Source: Myxococcales bacterium
GTDB taxonomy: Bacteria > Myxococcota_A > Polyangia > Nannocystales > Nannocystaceae
Assembly: GCA_020633295.1 (NCBI GenBank)
Contig: JACKDW010000003.1
Location: forward strand, 434,001-498,000
Length of the DNA stretch: 64,000 bases
Direction of reading: 5' to 3'
Below, piece after piece: positions 27,619 to 35,515 of the stretch; within the stretch, counting starts at the first letter, position 1, and the number at the start of each line of letters is the position of its first letter. The position numbers and the translations under genes were made by a program. The notes under the pieces are model-generated. The model had not been told where the DNA came from and searched no databases. It saw nothing but the letters and a program-made list of their open reading frames with translations.

Positions 27619-28616
27619 GCCACGAGCGCGCGAGCGCGGTCGCGCGGCGCGTCACAGCGGAGCTCGACCTCTTGCGTCGCCGACGAGACCGTGAAGCGGC
27701 CGTCGGGCGAGGAGGCCGTGACCCAGACCCGGTAGCGCCCCTCCTCGAGGCCGCGCGGAGCGAGCTGCGCGAAGGTTCGCCTCTCCCTGGGCTTCGCCTT
27801 GGGCTCGCAGCTCGTGTACAGCAGGTCGTCGCCGGCCGGCGCCGCGGTGAACTGCCAGCTGCGGCCCGGCGGCGGCTTCATGCACAGGCTCGAGCGCGGC
27901 CGCCAGGGCTTCGCGCTCGCGCCCGCGTCGTCATCGTCCGCGCCCAGCGGCTCGACGATCGTCTCGTAGAGCAGGTAGTCGCGAAAGGGCTCGAGCGCGG
28001 GTGACAGCGAGACCGAGAGCGGCACGACGCTCGCGCGGATCTCGTGATGACACGCCCGCGTCGAGACGTCGATCCGCGTGCGCGCGGACGCCCCGACCGT
28101 GAGCGAGAGCGGCTCACCGGCGCCCAACAGCGACTGATGGGCGCCGGTGACGGTGACCGCGAGCGCCCCGGTCGGGTCGACCGAGCCGGGGAAAAATCTG
28201 CCCTCGCTGAGCGCGGCGACGCCCTCGCTGAACTCGCTGGTCTGCACGCGAAGCAGGTAGCGGGCGCCCGCGACGAAGCCGCCCCGCGGCGCGATGAAGG
28301 CCAACGCGCCGGCGCGCTCGAGCGTGAAGGGTACGTCCTCGCGCCCCCCGTCCGCCCGCCAGCGCTGGAGCCGGACGTGCTGCTGCGCGTCCGCGTCGTG
28401 CTGCGGCCGATACCACGCGATCGCGCGCGCCCCCCGGGGGAGCTGGTTGTCCGCGCCGAGATAGAGCCAGCCCGCGTCAGTCGGGCGGGCGCAGCTGCAG
28501 GCGGACGCGATCGACGAGGGCGCGCAGGTCAGGCCGATCAGCGCGAGCGCGGCGATCTTCAGCAGCCCGCGAGCGCGCGCGCGCGTCCGTCGACGCTGGT
28601 CGCGTGGCGAGTCCAC
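27576..28616 (-). CDS. Secreted protein of unknown function
   Basis: The 346 residues start with a basic N-terminus and a signal peptide (LLKIAALALIGLTCAPSSIA) ending at ASACSCARP. The body has several Ig-like beta-strand patterns, such as LRVQTSEFSEGV and RYRVWVTASSPDGRFTVSSA, and a few cysteines that could form disulfides. There is no catalytic motif that I can recognise. Its 3' end overlaps the lipoprotein operon's last gene by 43 bases in the convergent orientation. Confidence 0.78.
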   Translation of the reverse strand: MDSPRDQRRRTRARARGLLKIAALALIGLTCAPSSIASACSCARPTDAGWLYLGADNQLPRGARAIAWYRPQHDADAQQHVRLQRWRADGGREDVPFTLERAGALAFIAPRGGFVAGARYLLRVQTSEFSEGVAALSEGRFFPGSVDPTGALAVTVTGAHQSLLGAGEPLSLTVGASARTRIDVSTRACHHEIRASVVPLSVSLSPALEPFRDYLLYETIVEPLGADDDDAGASAKPWRPRSSLCMKPPPGRSWQFTAAPAGDDLLYTSCEPKAKPRERRTFAQLAPRGLEEGRYRVWVTASSPDGRFTVSSATQEVELRCDAPRDRARALVAQPVGPSRHVTDAS

Positions 28617-28718
28617 GCGATCACCGGACAGCGGGGGGCCGCCGATGTTCCGCCTTCACGCCGTCGGAGAAGACTGTCTGGAAAGTCATGTCCAAGAAGA
28701 CGCCGCGGCCGCGGCGCT

Positions 28719-28916
28719 CGTCAGGCGCATCGCCACGACCTCGGCCCGCGCGTTCTGTATCACCAGGACGGGCGGGCGCGTGGCAGCCGATCAAGCCGTG
28801 GGTGCACCGCAAGCTGCTGCACGCGGCGCAGGAGCGCGCGGGCTTGCCCCTCACGGGGATGCACCGGCTCCGCCCTCGTTGTGCTCGATGCTGGGCGAGC
28901 TGGGGACTCCAGGGCC
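28719..28916 (+). pseudogene. Second decayed tyrosine recombinase relic
   Basis: Pieces in three frames follow the order of an integrase catalytic domain: DLGPRVLYHQDGR (about 28737-28775), WQPIKPWVHRKLLHAAQERA then GLPLTGMHRLR (about 28779-28871), and SLCSMLGELGTPGP (about 28875-28916). They correspond to the segment before box II, the conserved RRAGL...HxLR helix, and the CSxL region after it. The histidine-threonine of LRHTFCS and the tyrosine nucleophile region are gone. The surrounding 360-base gap has no other gene. Confidence 0.7.
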
Positions 28917-28977
28917 GGAGGAGCGTGGCGGAGGGATCGGCGATGCCGAGGAGACGCCGTGGTCGTGGGGACGACCC

Positions 28978-30690
28978 CTACTGCTCGACGCAGTAGATCG
29001 GGTTGAGCACCGCGCACGAGCCCCCGCTGCAGGCGTCGGTCCAGGTGTCGTCGAGCTTGTCCCACAGGCCGTGGTGCCCGGGTCCCGCGCCGTCGGACGT
29101 CCAGCCCTGGCAGGTGTTGCCGCCCGGCGCCTTGGTGCCGTCTGCGCTCGTGTTGGTCCAGACCGCGCGCGGGTTCATGCCGCACGGCGCGCCGTTGGGC
29201 GGCGGGTTGCCCTGCTCGTCGAGGTTGAGCGGCGCGTCGAGGCTGCCGTCGACCAGATCATCCCAGTCGTCGGCGATCACGACGCCGTCGACGCGGACGT
29301 AGCGGCCGACCCAGTGGGTGAAGCGCGCCGCGGGGGACGTCGTGAAGGTCGAGAGCCAGGCGAGGTAGGTGCCCGGGAGGCCGGCCTGATCGGCGAGCTG
29401 CTGGCAGCTCGCGTCCGCGCCCATGAGACCGCCCATGTCGCCGCTGAAGAGCTGGCTCGAGACGAACGCGCGCTTCACCTCGTAGTCGCACTGCGACGAG
29501 CAGCCGTCGTTGTCGACCAGGTTCCCGTCGTCGCACTCCTCGACGCCGAGCTGAACGAAGCCGTCGCCGCAGGCGGCGTCGAGGCAGCCGTCGACGCACG
29601 CGTCGTTGTTGCCGTTGTTGGCGTCGTCGCACTCCTCGACGCCGAGCTGGACGAAGCCGTCGCCGCAGAACGCGTCGAGGCAGCCGTTAATGCACGCGTC
29701 GTTGTTGTCGTCGTTGCCGTCGTCGCACTCCTCGACGCCCTCCTGCACGAGGCCGTCACCGCAGTCGGCGACCATGCAGGCGGTCGTGCACTCGTCGGTG
29801 TCGAGGTCGTTGGCGTCGTCGCACTGCTCGACGCCCTCCTGCACGAGGCCGTCGCCGCAGAACGCGGCGAGGCACTCGCTCGTGCAGGCGTCGGTGTCGA
29901 GGTCGTTGGCGTCGTCGCACTCCTCGAACCCCTCGTAGACGTGACCGTCGCCGCAGAGCGCGAGCTGGCACAGGTCGGTGCAGGCGTCGGTGTTGAGGTC
30001 GTTGGCGTCGTCGCAGGCCTCGGGCGGCTGTACGAAGCCGTCGCCGCAGCTCGCGAAGGTGCACTCGTCGGTGCAGTCGTCGTCGTTGTCTTGGTTCCCG
30101 TCGTCGCAGGCCTCGACGCCGAGCTGTACGAAGCCGTCGCCGCAGCTCGCGTCGAGGCAGCTGTCGAGGCACGCGTCGTCGTTGTCTTGGTTGGCGTCGT
30201 CGCACTCCTCGACGCCCTCCTGCACGAGACCGTCGCCGCAGGTCGCGGCGATGCAGTCGGTGGTGCAGGCGTCGGTGTCGAGGTCGTTGGCGTCGTCGCA
30301 CTGCTCGACGCCCGCGCGCACGAAGCCGTCGCCGCAGACGGCGGGCTCGCAGGTGCTCGGGCACTCGTCGTCGTCGTCGAGGTCGCCGTCGTCGCACAGC
30401 TCGTCGCCCTCGACGACGCCGTCGCCGCAGACCGCCGGCGCGTCGGTCGTGGTCCCGGTCTCGCTCCCGCTGTCCGTGCCGAGCGACTCGGTGTTGGTGG
30501 TGACGGTCGCGATCGTCGCGATCGTCGCGTCGCTGGTGGCCTCGGTGGTCCCGAACGTCCCGGTCGGCGCGGAGACCGTGGTCCGCGTGTCGCCGGGGGT
30601 CTCGTCGACGCTGCAGGCGAGCCCGGCGAGCGCGGCGATCAGCGTCGCGCCGGCGAGCGTGGGGCGAGAGGTAACAAGTAGGTCGCGCAT
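28978..30690 (-). CDS. Lipoprotein with ten disulfide repeats and DUF1554-like C-terminus
   Basis: From ATG 30690 the product is 570 residues, with lipobox LAGLAC and a Thr-rich linker. Ten units of the form CGDGxVQxGVEECDDANDxDTDACTxxC follow. The C-terminal 160 residues read KRAFVSSQLFSGDMGGLMGA, then ADASCQQLADQAGLPGTYLA, and end in paired cysteines; this matches DUF1554-type domains seen in leptospiral and myxobacterial surface proteins, where some bind host or matrix ligands. The start is chosen by the signal peptide; an in-frame ATG at 30711 adds seven residues. The repeats are highly alike at the DNA level. Confidence 0.9.
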   Translation of the reverse strand: MRDLLVTSRPTLAGATLIAALAGLACSVDETPGDTRTTVSAPTGTFGTTEATSDATIATIATVTTNTESLGTDSGSETGTTTDAPAVCGDGVVEGDELCDDGDLDDDDECPSTCEPAVCGDGFVRAGVEQCDDANDLDTDACTTDCIAATCGDGLVQEGVEECDDANQDNDDACLDSCLDASCGDGFVQLGVEACDDGNQDNDDDCTDECTFASCGDGFVQPPEACDDANDLNTDACTDLCQLALCGDGHVYEGFEECDDANDLDTDACTSECLAAFCGDGLVQEGVEQCDDANDLDTDECTTACMVADCGDGLVQEGVEECDDGNDDNNDACINGCLDAFCGDGFVQLGVEECDDANNGNNDACVDGCLDAACGDGFVQLGVEECDDGNLVDNDGCSSQCDYEVKRAFVSSQLFSGDMGGLMGADASCQQLADQAGLPGTYLAWLSTFTTSPAARFTHWVGRYVRVDGVVIADDWDDLVDGSLDAPLNLDEQGNPPPNGAPCGMNPRAVWTNTSADGTKAPGGNTCQGWTSDGAGPGHHGLWDKLDDTWTDACSGGSCAVLNPIYCVEQ

Positions 30691-30729
30691 GGCAGGGGCG
30701 CCGCGCGGCACCGCGGCGCCTCTATTTTA

Positions 30730-30753
30730 CATGTCTTAAAATTCATGTCTTAA
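30730..30753 (-). promoter_or_regulatory. Direct repeat of a 10-base motif upstream of a lipoprotein gene
   Basis: On the minus strand TTAAGACATG occurs twice, 14 bases apart (30753-30744 and 30739-30730), in an AT-rich patch 40-63 bases before the start codon at 30690. The placement suits an activator or sigma recognition site. Confidence 0.4.
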
Positions 30754-30785
30754 CGCGCTTGTTAGCGCGCGCGGCGTCGACGGGC

Positions 30786-31289
30786 TCAGCGCGCGGCTCG
30801 CTGTGGCGGTGAGCCCCCGACCGCGGGGGGGGAGTCCTCCGCGCCGGGGGTCACGGGCCGCGTTGTCGCGAGCGTGAACTGTCGCAGGTGCGGATCCTCG
30901 TCGGGCTCGTCGCGCGCGAGCCAGTAGCTGCCAGGCGCGCGCCACGAGAGATCGAGCGGCCGGCGCCCGAAGGCGCGCGCGACGAGCCCGATGGGCGTCA
31001 GCACCACGAGGAAGAAGATCGTCAGCAGCACCGGGTTCATCACCAGCCCGATCGCGGCGCCGAGCGTCATCCACAGGTGCAGCGGCGGGCGCAGCAGCTC
31101 CGGGCGCCAGCGCCCGATCGCGAGCACGACGACCGCCAGCGCGAGCGTGATCCCGTGCGCGCGTGACCAGGTCCAGCCGGCGCGATAACCCGCGAGGCCG
31201 ACGACGATGACGAGCGCGGCGGCGATCAACCACGCGAATTGACGCAGCTGTCGCGGCTCGTGGGATCGGTAGGCGGGGAACGGGAGCAC
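30786..31289 (-). CDS. SxtJ-family membrane protein
   Basis: From GTG 31289 the product is 167 residues with four hydrophobic segments: AWLIAAALVIVVGLAGY, GITLALAVVVLAIGRW, LHLWMTLGAAIGLVMNPVLL and TIFFLVVLTPIGLVARAFG. The LTPIGLxxR motif and a C-terminal APGSYWLARDEPD segment match SxtJ-type proteins, which accompany NodU/SxtI carbamoyltransferases and the small SxtK (DUF5989) protein. Both of those partners are in this window, 12 kb away at 43495-45522 on the same strand. The biochemical role of SxtJ is not established. Confidence 0.8.
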   Translation of the reverse strand: MLPFPAYRSHEPRQLRQFAWLIAAALVIVVGLAGYRAGWTWSRAHGITLALAVVVLAIGRWRPELLRPPLHLWMTLGAAIGLVMNPVLLTIFFLVVLTPIGLVARAFGRRPLDLSWRAPGSYWLARDEPDEDPHLRQFTLATTRPVTPGAEDSPPAVGGSPPQRAAR

Positions 31290-31377
31290 CCGGGAGCAGT
31301 GTACCCGAAGCGGCTGGCGCGGCCGCGCGAGCTCGATCTCGATCTCGATCTCCGGCGCCCCCTCGCGCTCTCCCTGG

Positions 31378-31447
31378 CGCTCGCTTGTTCGCGCTCGCTT
31401 GTTCGCGCTCGCTTGTTCGCGCTCGCTTGTTCGCGCTCTCTCGTTCG
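31378..31447. repeat. Five tandem copies of a 14-base unit
   Basis: The unit CGCTCGCTTGTTCG is repeated four times exactly and a fifth time with changes, in the gap between the SxtJ-like gene and the lipoprotein gene. A short CTCGAT hexamer run lies just before it at about 31331-31351. It is non-coding as far as I can see. Confidence 0.85.
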
Positions 31448-31504
31448 CGCTCGATCGCGTCAGCGCTTCCTCCAGCGCTCTCGCGCGCTCGTGGTCGCGG
31501 CGCC

Positions 31505-32995
31505 CTACGGCGTGAAGCGACCGAGCCAGCCGTGCGCGTCGCCGCCGACGTCGAACCAGCCGACCGCGATGACGTCGCGGTCTGACGCCACGGTCACGCC
31601 CACGCCGCTGTCGACCGCGTCGACGTCGCCCTGGCGCGAGCTCCAGCGCTCCTCCGGGTACGCGGACGCGCGCGCGCGTCGCAGGAGGAAGTCGGTGAGC
31701 GCGCCGCGCTCCTCCTGCGCGAAGCCGGTCGTGAGCAGCTCGTCGCCGTCGACCGCGAGCCCGAGCGCGTCCACGGACTCGACGAGCTGCGTGTCGAGGT
31801 GGACGAGGCCGTCGCTCGCCGAGACCGTGAAGCGCTCGAGGTAGTGGCTGGGCGTCGGGAGGTCGGGCGCGCTGCGGAGCACGTAGAGCGCGTCGCCCTG
31901 CGCTGCGCAGTCGGTCGCGCGGCCGACGGCGTCGGCCAGCAGCCACTCGCTCGCGCCGGCGCCGGTCGTGCGCACGAGGGCGCGCTGCTCCCCGTCGAGC
32001 TCGATGTAGCCGCAGCTGATCACGAGCTCGCCCGTGAGCGTCGCGGCCAGCGCCTCGCCCGCGCTCTCGTTGATGTCGACGTCGCCGTAGTCGAATTTCC
32101 CGTCGCCGGCGATCTCGGCGCGGAGGAAGTGGACGCCGCCGTCCTGGCCGCGCGCGCCGACGGCGTGGATCGTGCCGCTCGGGTCGACGACGACGTCATT
32201 GGCGCGGCTGTTGTCATCCGCGCCCGCGCCCGCCCAGTAGCGCGTCGGCTCCAGCCACGCGAGCGACATGTCGGGGTGGACGCGGTGGATCCAGGCGGAC
32301 GTGTGGTCGCCGTCGTCGATGACGCCGGCGATCGCGATGTCTCCGTCGCCCATGAGCGCGAGGCCGAGGCCGCGGTCGGTGCCGGGGTTGGCGAAGGTCA
32401 GCTCCCACTCGAGCGCGCCGTCGGGCGCGGCGCGCACGAGCATGATGTCCGCGGCCGTCTCGGCGTGGACGCGCGCGCCGACGGCGAAGATCGTGCCGTC
32501 GCCCGCGACGACGACATCCGCGAGCGCGCTGCTGCCCTCGAGCGCGAGGGTCCAGCGCGGCGCGCCGGAGAGCTGACAGTCGGTGTTGCAGCCGTCGCCC
32601 TCTTCGTCGTCGCCGTCGTCGCAGGCCTCGCCCTCGTCGAGCTGCCCGTCGCCGCAGCTCGCGAGCGCGCACTCGCCCGCGACGCACTGCAGGCCCGCGT
32701 CGCAGGGCGCGTCGCCGTCGGCGCAGGGGCAGTCGAGATGACCTTCAGGACATGCGGGATCAGTGGTCGCGTCGTCGCCGGTGGAGGCGCCCCCGGTCGT
32801 CGGGCCGGCGGACGCGGAGCTGGTCGCGGACGTCGGGTCGCTCGTCGCGGTCATGGTCGCCGTCGCGCCGCCGCCGTCGCTGCCGTCGCCGTCGTCGCCG
32901 CCGCCGCCGTCAACGAAGCAGGCCGCGAGCGCGGCGGCGGCGAGCGTCGCCGCCACGCGCGAACGAGCTGCACGCGCGGTCGCCATCGCGTTCAT
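31505..32995 (-). CDS. Lipoprotein with one disulfide repeat and a beta-propeller-like domain
   Basis: The 496-residue product has a signal peptide with lipobox LAACF, a Gly/Asp/Thr linker, and one Cys-rich unit (CGDGQLDEGEACDDGDDEEG). A long domain with about six to eight repeats of the type GDGTIFAVGARV, GDGDIAIAGVIDD and DRDVIAVGWFD follows, as in secreted propeller proteins related to delta-60 repeats. It lacks catalytic motifs. The ATG at 32995 is preferred; ATG 32986 is nine bases later. It is transcribed in the same direction as the TerD-like gene, 44 bases after that gene's stop, so read-through is possible. Confidence 0.85.
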   Translation of the reverse strand: MNAMATARAARSRVAATLAAAALAACFVDGGGGDDGDGSDGGGATATMTATSDPTSATSSASAGPTTGGASTGDDATTDPACPEGHLDCPCADGDAPCDAGLQCVAGECALASCGDGQLDEGEACDDGDDEEGDGCNTDCQLSGAPRWTLALEGSSALADVVVAGDGTIFAVGARVHAETAADIMLVRAAPDGALEWELTFANPGTDRGLGLALMGDGDIAIAGVIDDGDHTSAWIHRVHPDMSLAWLEPTRYWAGAGADDNSRANDVVVDPSGTIHAVGARGQDGGVHFLRAEIAGDGKFDYGDVDINESAGEALAATLTGELVISCGYIELDGEQRALVRTTGAGASEWLLADAVGRATDCAAQGDALYVLRSAPDLPTPSHYLERFTVSASDGLVHLDTQLVESVDALGLAVDGDELLTTGFAQEERGALTDFLLRRARASAYPEERWSSRQGDVDAVDSGVGVTVASDRDVIAVGWFDVGGDAHGWLGRFTP

Positions 32996-33039
32996 CGTAC
33001 CGCGAGCGACGCGCCGGCCGCTCGCGAATTCGCGCTCGC

Positions 33040-35100
33040 TCAGCCGCGATCGGGGCGCGCGGGGTCGCGCGCGAGCGTCATCAGGCGGCTGACCTGCTCG
33101 GCCGTTGTGTGCTCGCCGAACGCGACCTCGGCCGACGACGCGTCGCCGGCGAGCTCGCCGGAGAGCAGCTCGAGGACGTGCCCCTGGTTGAGCGCGCGCC
33201 AGTCGGTCTCGTGCTCGCCGTCGTCGATGGTCACGAAGCGCTCGAGGAACAGGCGCATGCGGATCGCGTCCTGCGGCGTCGAGACCCGCGCGTCGCCCAT
33301 CGACATGTCGAGGTACACGATGTTGCGCGAGCGCGGGTGGTAGGCCATGAGGTACGCCGTCCGGGCCTGGTTGCGCAGCGCCATCGCGTGCTCGAGCGTC
33401 TTGGGCAGCCAGAGCCTGTTGGCCTCGGGCTTCTGTCGGCTCATCCAGCCGATGTGGGCCGTCCCGTTGTAGCCGGCGAAGTTGTCGGGCCCGCGGAAGA
33501 TCCGCGCCTCGGTGATGATCCACTCGATCTCGGGGGGGATGAGCTCCGTGTTGATGTCGAGGTACTCGGCGTTCTTCTCGGCGAGCCCGGTGTTGTCGCC
33601 GGAGTAGACGAGGTAGCCGGTCTGGTGCGTCGCGTTCCAGCCGACCTTGATGACCTCGTTCGCGCGCGAGATCGAGAAGGCCGAGAGGTCGATGTCGCTG
33701 CGGCCCTCCCAGTGCACGTACATGCGCAGCGTCGCGCCCTCGGTGTAGCGCCGCGTCTCGCCGATGACCTTGCTGTCGAGCGCGAGGGTGCTCGCGCGGT
33801 TGTTGGTCGCGAGCGGCGCGTAGTACAGCCCGCGGTCGATGTGCACGGGGCCGGCGAGCTCGGCGACGCGGAACCTGCGGAGGCGCTCGAGCAGCTGATC
33901 GGTGATGTGCTCGACGAGCGCGCGCGGCAGCGGCTCGAGCGCCTTGTAGGTCACGAACTCCGACTTGCCGGCGCCCGCGAGCACGGCGCCGCGACCGGCC
34001 TGGGCCTCGCCGCGGCCGGCGAAGTGGTTGTAGGCGGTGACGAGCTGCGCGAAGCTTGTGTCGAGCTCGAGCCAGCGGTGCAGCGCCTCGACGCCGAACA
34101 CGCGCACCAAGTGGTCGAGCCGGCGCATGAACTCGCCGGGGCGCCGCGAGAGCAGGGCGAAGAGCGCCGGGTCGCGGGCCTCGATCGCCGCCTCGACGCG
34201 CGAGCGGAAGGTCCGCAGGGTCTCGGGCTTGTTGCGCAGGCGGTCCGCGTACTCGGCGACCTTCGGGTAGCGCTGGCGGTGCTCCTCGGTCATCGGGTGC
34301 AGGTACAGCAGCAGCCGCAGCCAGCGCTCCCGGTAGCTCTTAAAGCTGTCCTCGAGGTCATCACACTGCTCGAGCGTCCGCAGCAGCACCGCGCGCGCGC
34401 GCGCGCTCGGGCTCTTGAAGCGGGTGTTCTCCTTGAGGCCCTCGTCGCCGCCGGAGAACGCCGACCAGATCCGCAGCACGGTCGTCGCGCGGCGCGTGGG
34501 CAGCACGCGCGCGTCGCTCGCGAGCAGCCGCTGCCCGACGTAGGACGCGGTCTCCTTGAAGCTGATGCGCGAGAAGTCGAAGCCGCCGCCCTGGTCGATG
34601 TACCAGTCGACGCAGCGCTTATCGAAGGCGGACAGCGAGACCTGACCGTAGAGCAGGTCGTGGAAGATACGCTCGAAGGCGGCGCGCGAGAGCAGCCCGA
34701 CGGGCTTGTACTTGACCGGCTCGACGCCGAACTCGCGCTGCAGGTGACCCTCGTCCTCCGGGCGCCAGCGCCCGAAGGTCCAGTAGTGGAGCAGCGCGTT
34801 GATCGCGAAGCGCTCGTACGAGAGCGCGAGCACGCTCTGGGGGAAGTTGCGGTAGATGGGCTCGTGGCCGTCTCCGCCGACGATCCGGCGGATCCCGCCG
34901 ATGAGGTCGCGGTACAGCTCCTCGAGCTGGGGGACGTCGAGCGCCGCGACCGCGTCGAAGGCGTCCTTGGCGAGCACGAAGCCCACGGCCATGAGCTCGT
35001 GGTTCAGCTCGTGGGCCAGCGCGGTGCTCTGCGCCGCGGCCCCGACGAGGTCGTCGAGGTACAGGGCTTTCTTCTTCTGGAAGCTGATGAAGTGGCGCAT
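33040..35100 (-). CDS. Large protein with helical N-terminus and TerD-like C-terminal region
   Basis: The 686 residues have no signal peptide, so the protein is probably cytoplasmic. Residues 1-440 are mostly alpha-helical and Arg-rich, with FARRLD-like phrase GEFMRRLDHLVRVFG (322-336). Residues about 455-610 resemble the TerD fold: an acidic DIDLSAF strand (469-475), a glycine-containing YSGDNTG loop (499-505) and a later hydrophobic strand ending HIGWMSRQ (549-556). TerD domains bind calcium and occur in stress-response and conflict systems. The ATG at 35100 lies only six bases beyond the 3' end of a tRNA-like RNA and has no Shine-Dalgarno site in that gap. I do not recognise the N-terminal family; RNA binding is a guess from context. 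Confidence 0.75.
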   Translation of the reverse strand: MRHFISFQKKKALYLDDLVGAAAQSTALAHELNHELMAVGFVLAKDAFDAVAALDVPQLEELYRDLIGGIRRIVGGDGHEPIYRNFPQSVLALSYERFAINALLHYWTFGRWRPEDEGHLQREFGVEPVKYKPVGLLSRAAFERIFHDLLYGQVSLSAFDKRCVDWYIDQGGGFDFSRISFKETASYVGQRLLASDARVLPTRRATTVLRIWSAFSGGDEGLKENTRFKSPSARARAVLLRTLEQCDDLEDSFKSYRERWLRLLLYLHPMTEEHRQRYPKVAEYADRLRNKPETLRTFRSRVEAAIEARDPALFALLSRRPGEFMRRLDHLVRVFGVEALHRWLELDTSFAQLVTAYNHFAGRGEAQAGRGAVLAGAGKSEFVTYKALEPLPRALVEHITDQLLERLRRFRVAELAGPVHIDRGLYYAPLATNNRASTLALDSKVIGETRRYTEGATLRMYVHWEGRSDIDLSAFSISRANEVIKVGWNATHQTGYLVYSGDNTGLAEKNAEYLDINTELIPPEIEWIITEARIFRGPDNFAGYNGTAHIGWMSRQKPEANRLWLPKTLEHAMALRNQARTAYLMAYHPRSRNIVYLDMSMGDARVSTPQDAIRMRLFLERFVTIDDGEHETDWRALNQGHVLELLSGELAGDASSAEVAFGEHTTAEQVSRLMTLARDPARPDRG

Positions 35101-35106
35101 GACGAA

Positions 35107-35224
35107 GAGCCGAATCCGGACTCGAACCGGAACCTCCTCCGTGAAAAGGAGTAAGCCCGCACATGGCTCCGAGGAGGAATCGCGCGGGCTGTTTAGGCGT
35201 GCTACCAGTTACACTATTCGGCTC
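35107..35224 (-). ncRNA. tRNA-like RNA, copy proximal to the TerD-like gene
   Basis: Read on the minus strand, the 118 bases begin GAGCCGAA and end TTCGGCTC, an eight-pair acceptor-like stem. T8 and A9 are present, the D arm is GTGT-AACTGGTA-GCAC, and the T arm is TCCGG-TTCGAGT-CCGGA with a canonical loop. Between the D and T arms there are about 70 bases in place of the usual 22 or so. They hold a seven-pair hairpin AGCCCGC/GCGGGCT and a second stem-loop CTCC-TTTTCAC-GGAG. If the second is the anticodon arm, the anticodon would be TTC with an insert before it; if the first is, its loop is far too large. No CCA is encoded. The G opposite the final C is like the G-1:C73 pair of tRNA-His. Confidence 0.7.
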
Positions 35225-35253
35225 GTGTGGAGGTTGAAGGGCGCGCGGTGAAA

Positions 35254-35372
35254 GAGTCGAATCCGGATTCGAACCGGAACCTCGTCCGCCCAGTGGAAGT
35301 AAGCCCGCTCATGGCTCTGGGGAGGAATCGAACGAGCTAATTACGCGTGCTACCAATTACACTATTCGACTC
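35254..35372 (-). ncRNA. tRNA-like RNA, copy distal to the TerD-like gene
   Basis: This 119-base copy is about 80% identical to its neighbour and lies 29 bases upstream of it. The acceptor stem GAGTCGAA/TTCGACTC has a compensated C-G to T-A change at its fourth pair. The D arm has AATTGGTA, and the T arm has TTCGAAT. The internal hairpin AGCTCGT/GCGGGCT keeps seven pairs by using wobble pairs. The second stem-loop differs most (TCC-ACTGGGC-GGA). Paired changes in stems and free changes in loops argue that the RNA fold is conserved. It has no encoded CCA and no ordinary anticodon arm, so it may not be a translating tRNA. Confidence 0.68.
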
Positions 35373-35515
35373 GCTGGCACTCTACGAGCCGCCGCGGCGC
35401 GCTGTCAATCGCCAAGGCGGCGCGGGCTCGACCCGCGCGCGCGCGCGCCGTGTACCTGGCGCGCGCGACAGGTTCGCGCGCGGGCGCGCGAGCCCGGTCG
35501 CGAGGGCGCCGCGGG

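Noticed and set aside
28645..30681. Long plus-strand frame of 678 residues over the disulfide-repeat lipoprotein
   Set aside because: It is a Val/Ala-rich antisense shadow produced by the repeated codons of the real minus-strand gene.
35107..35372. Ordinary tRNA-Glu (TTC) and tRNA-Pro (TGG) calls
   Set aside because: Those anticodons are only obtained by ignoring about 45 extra bases before the supposed anticodon arm; the copies are otherwise near identical, which two different isoacceptors would not be.
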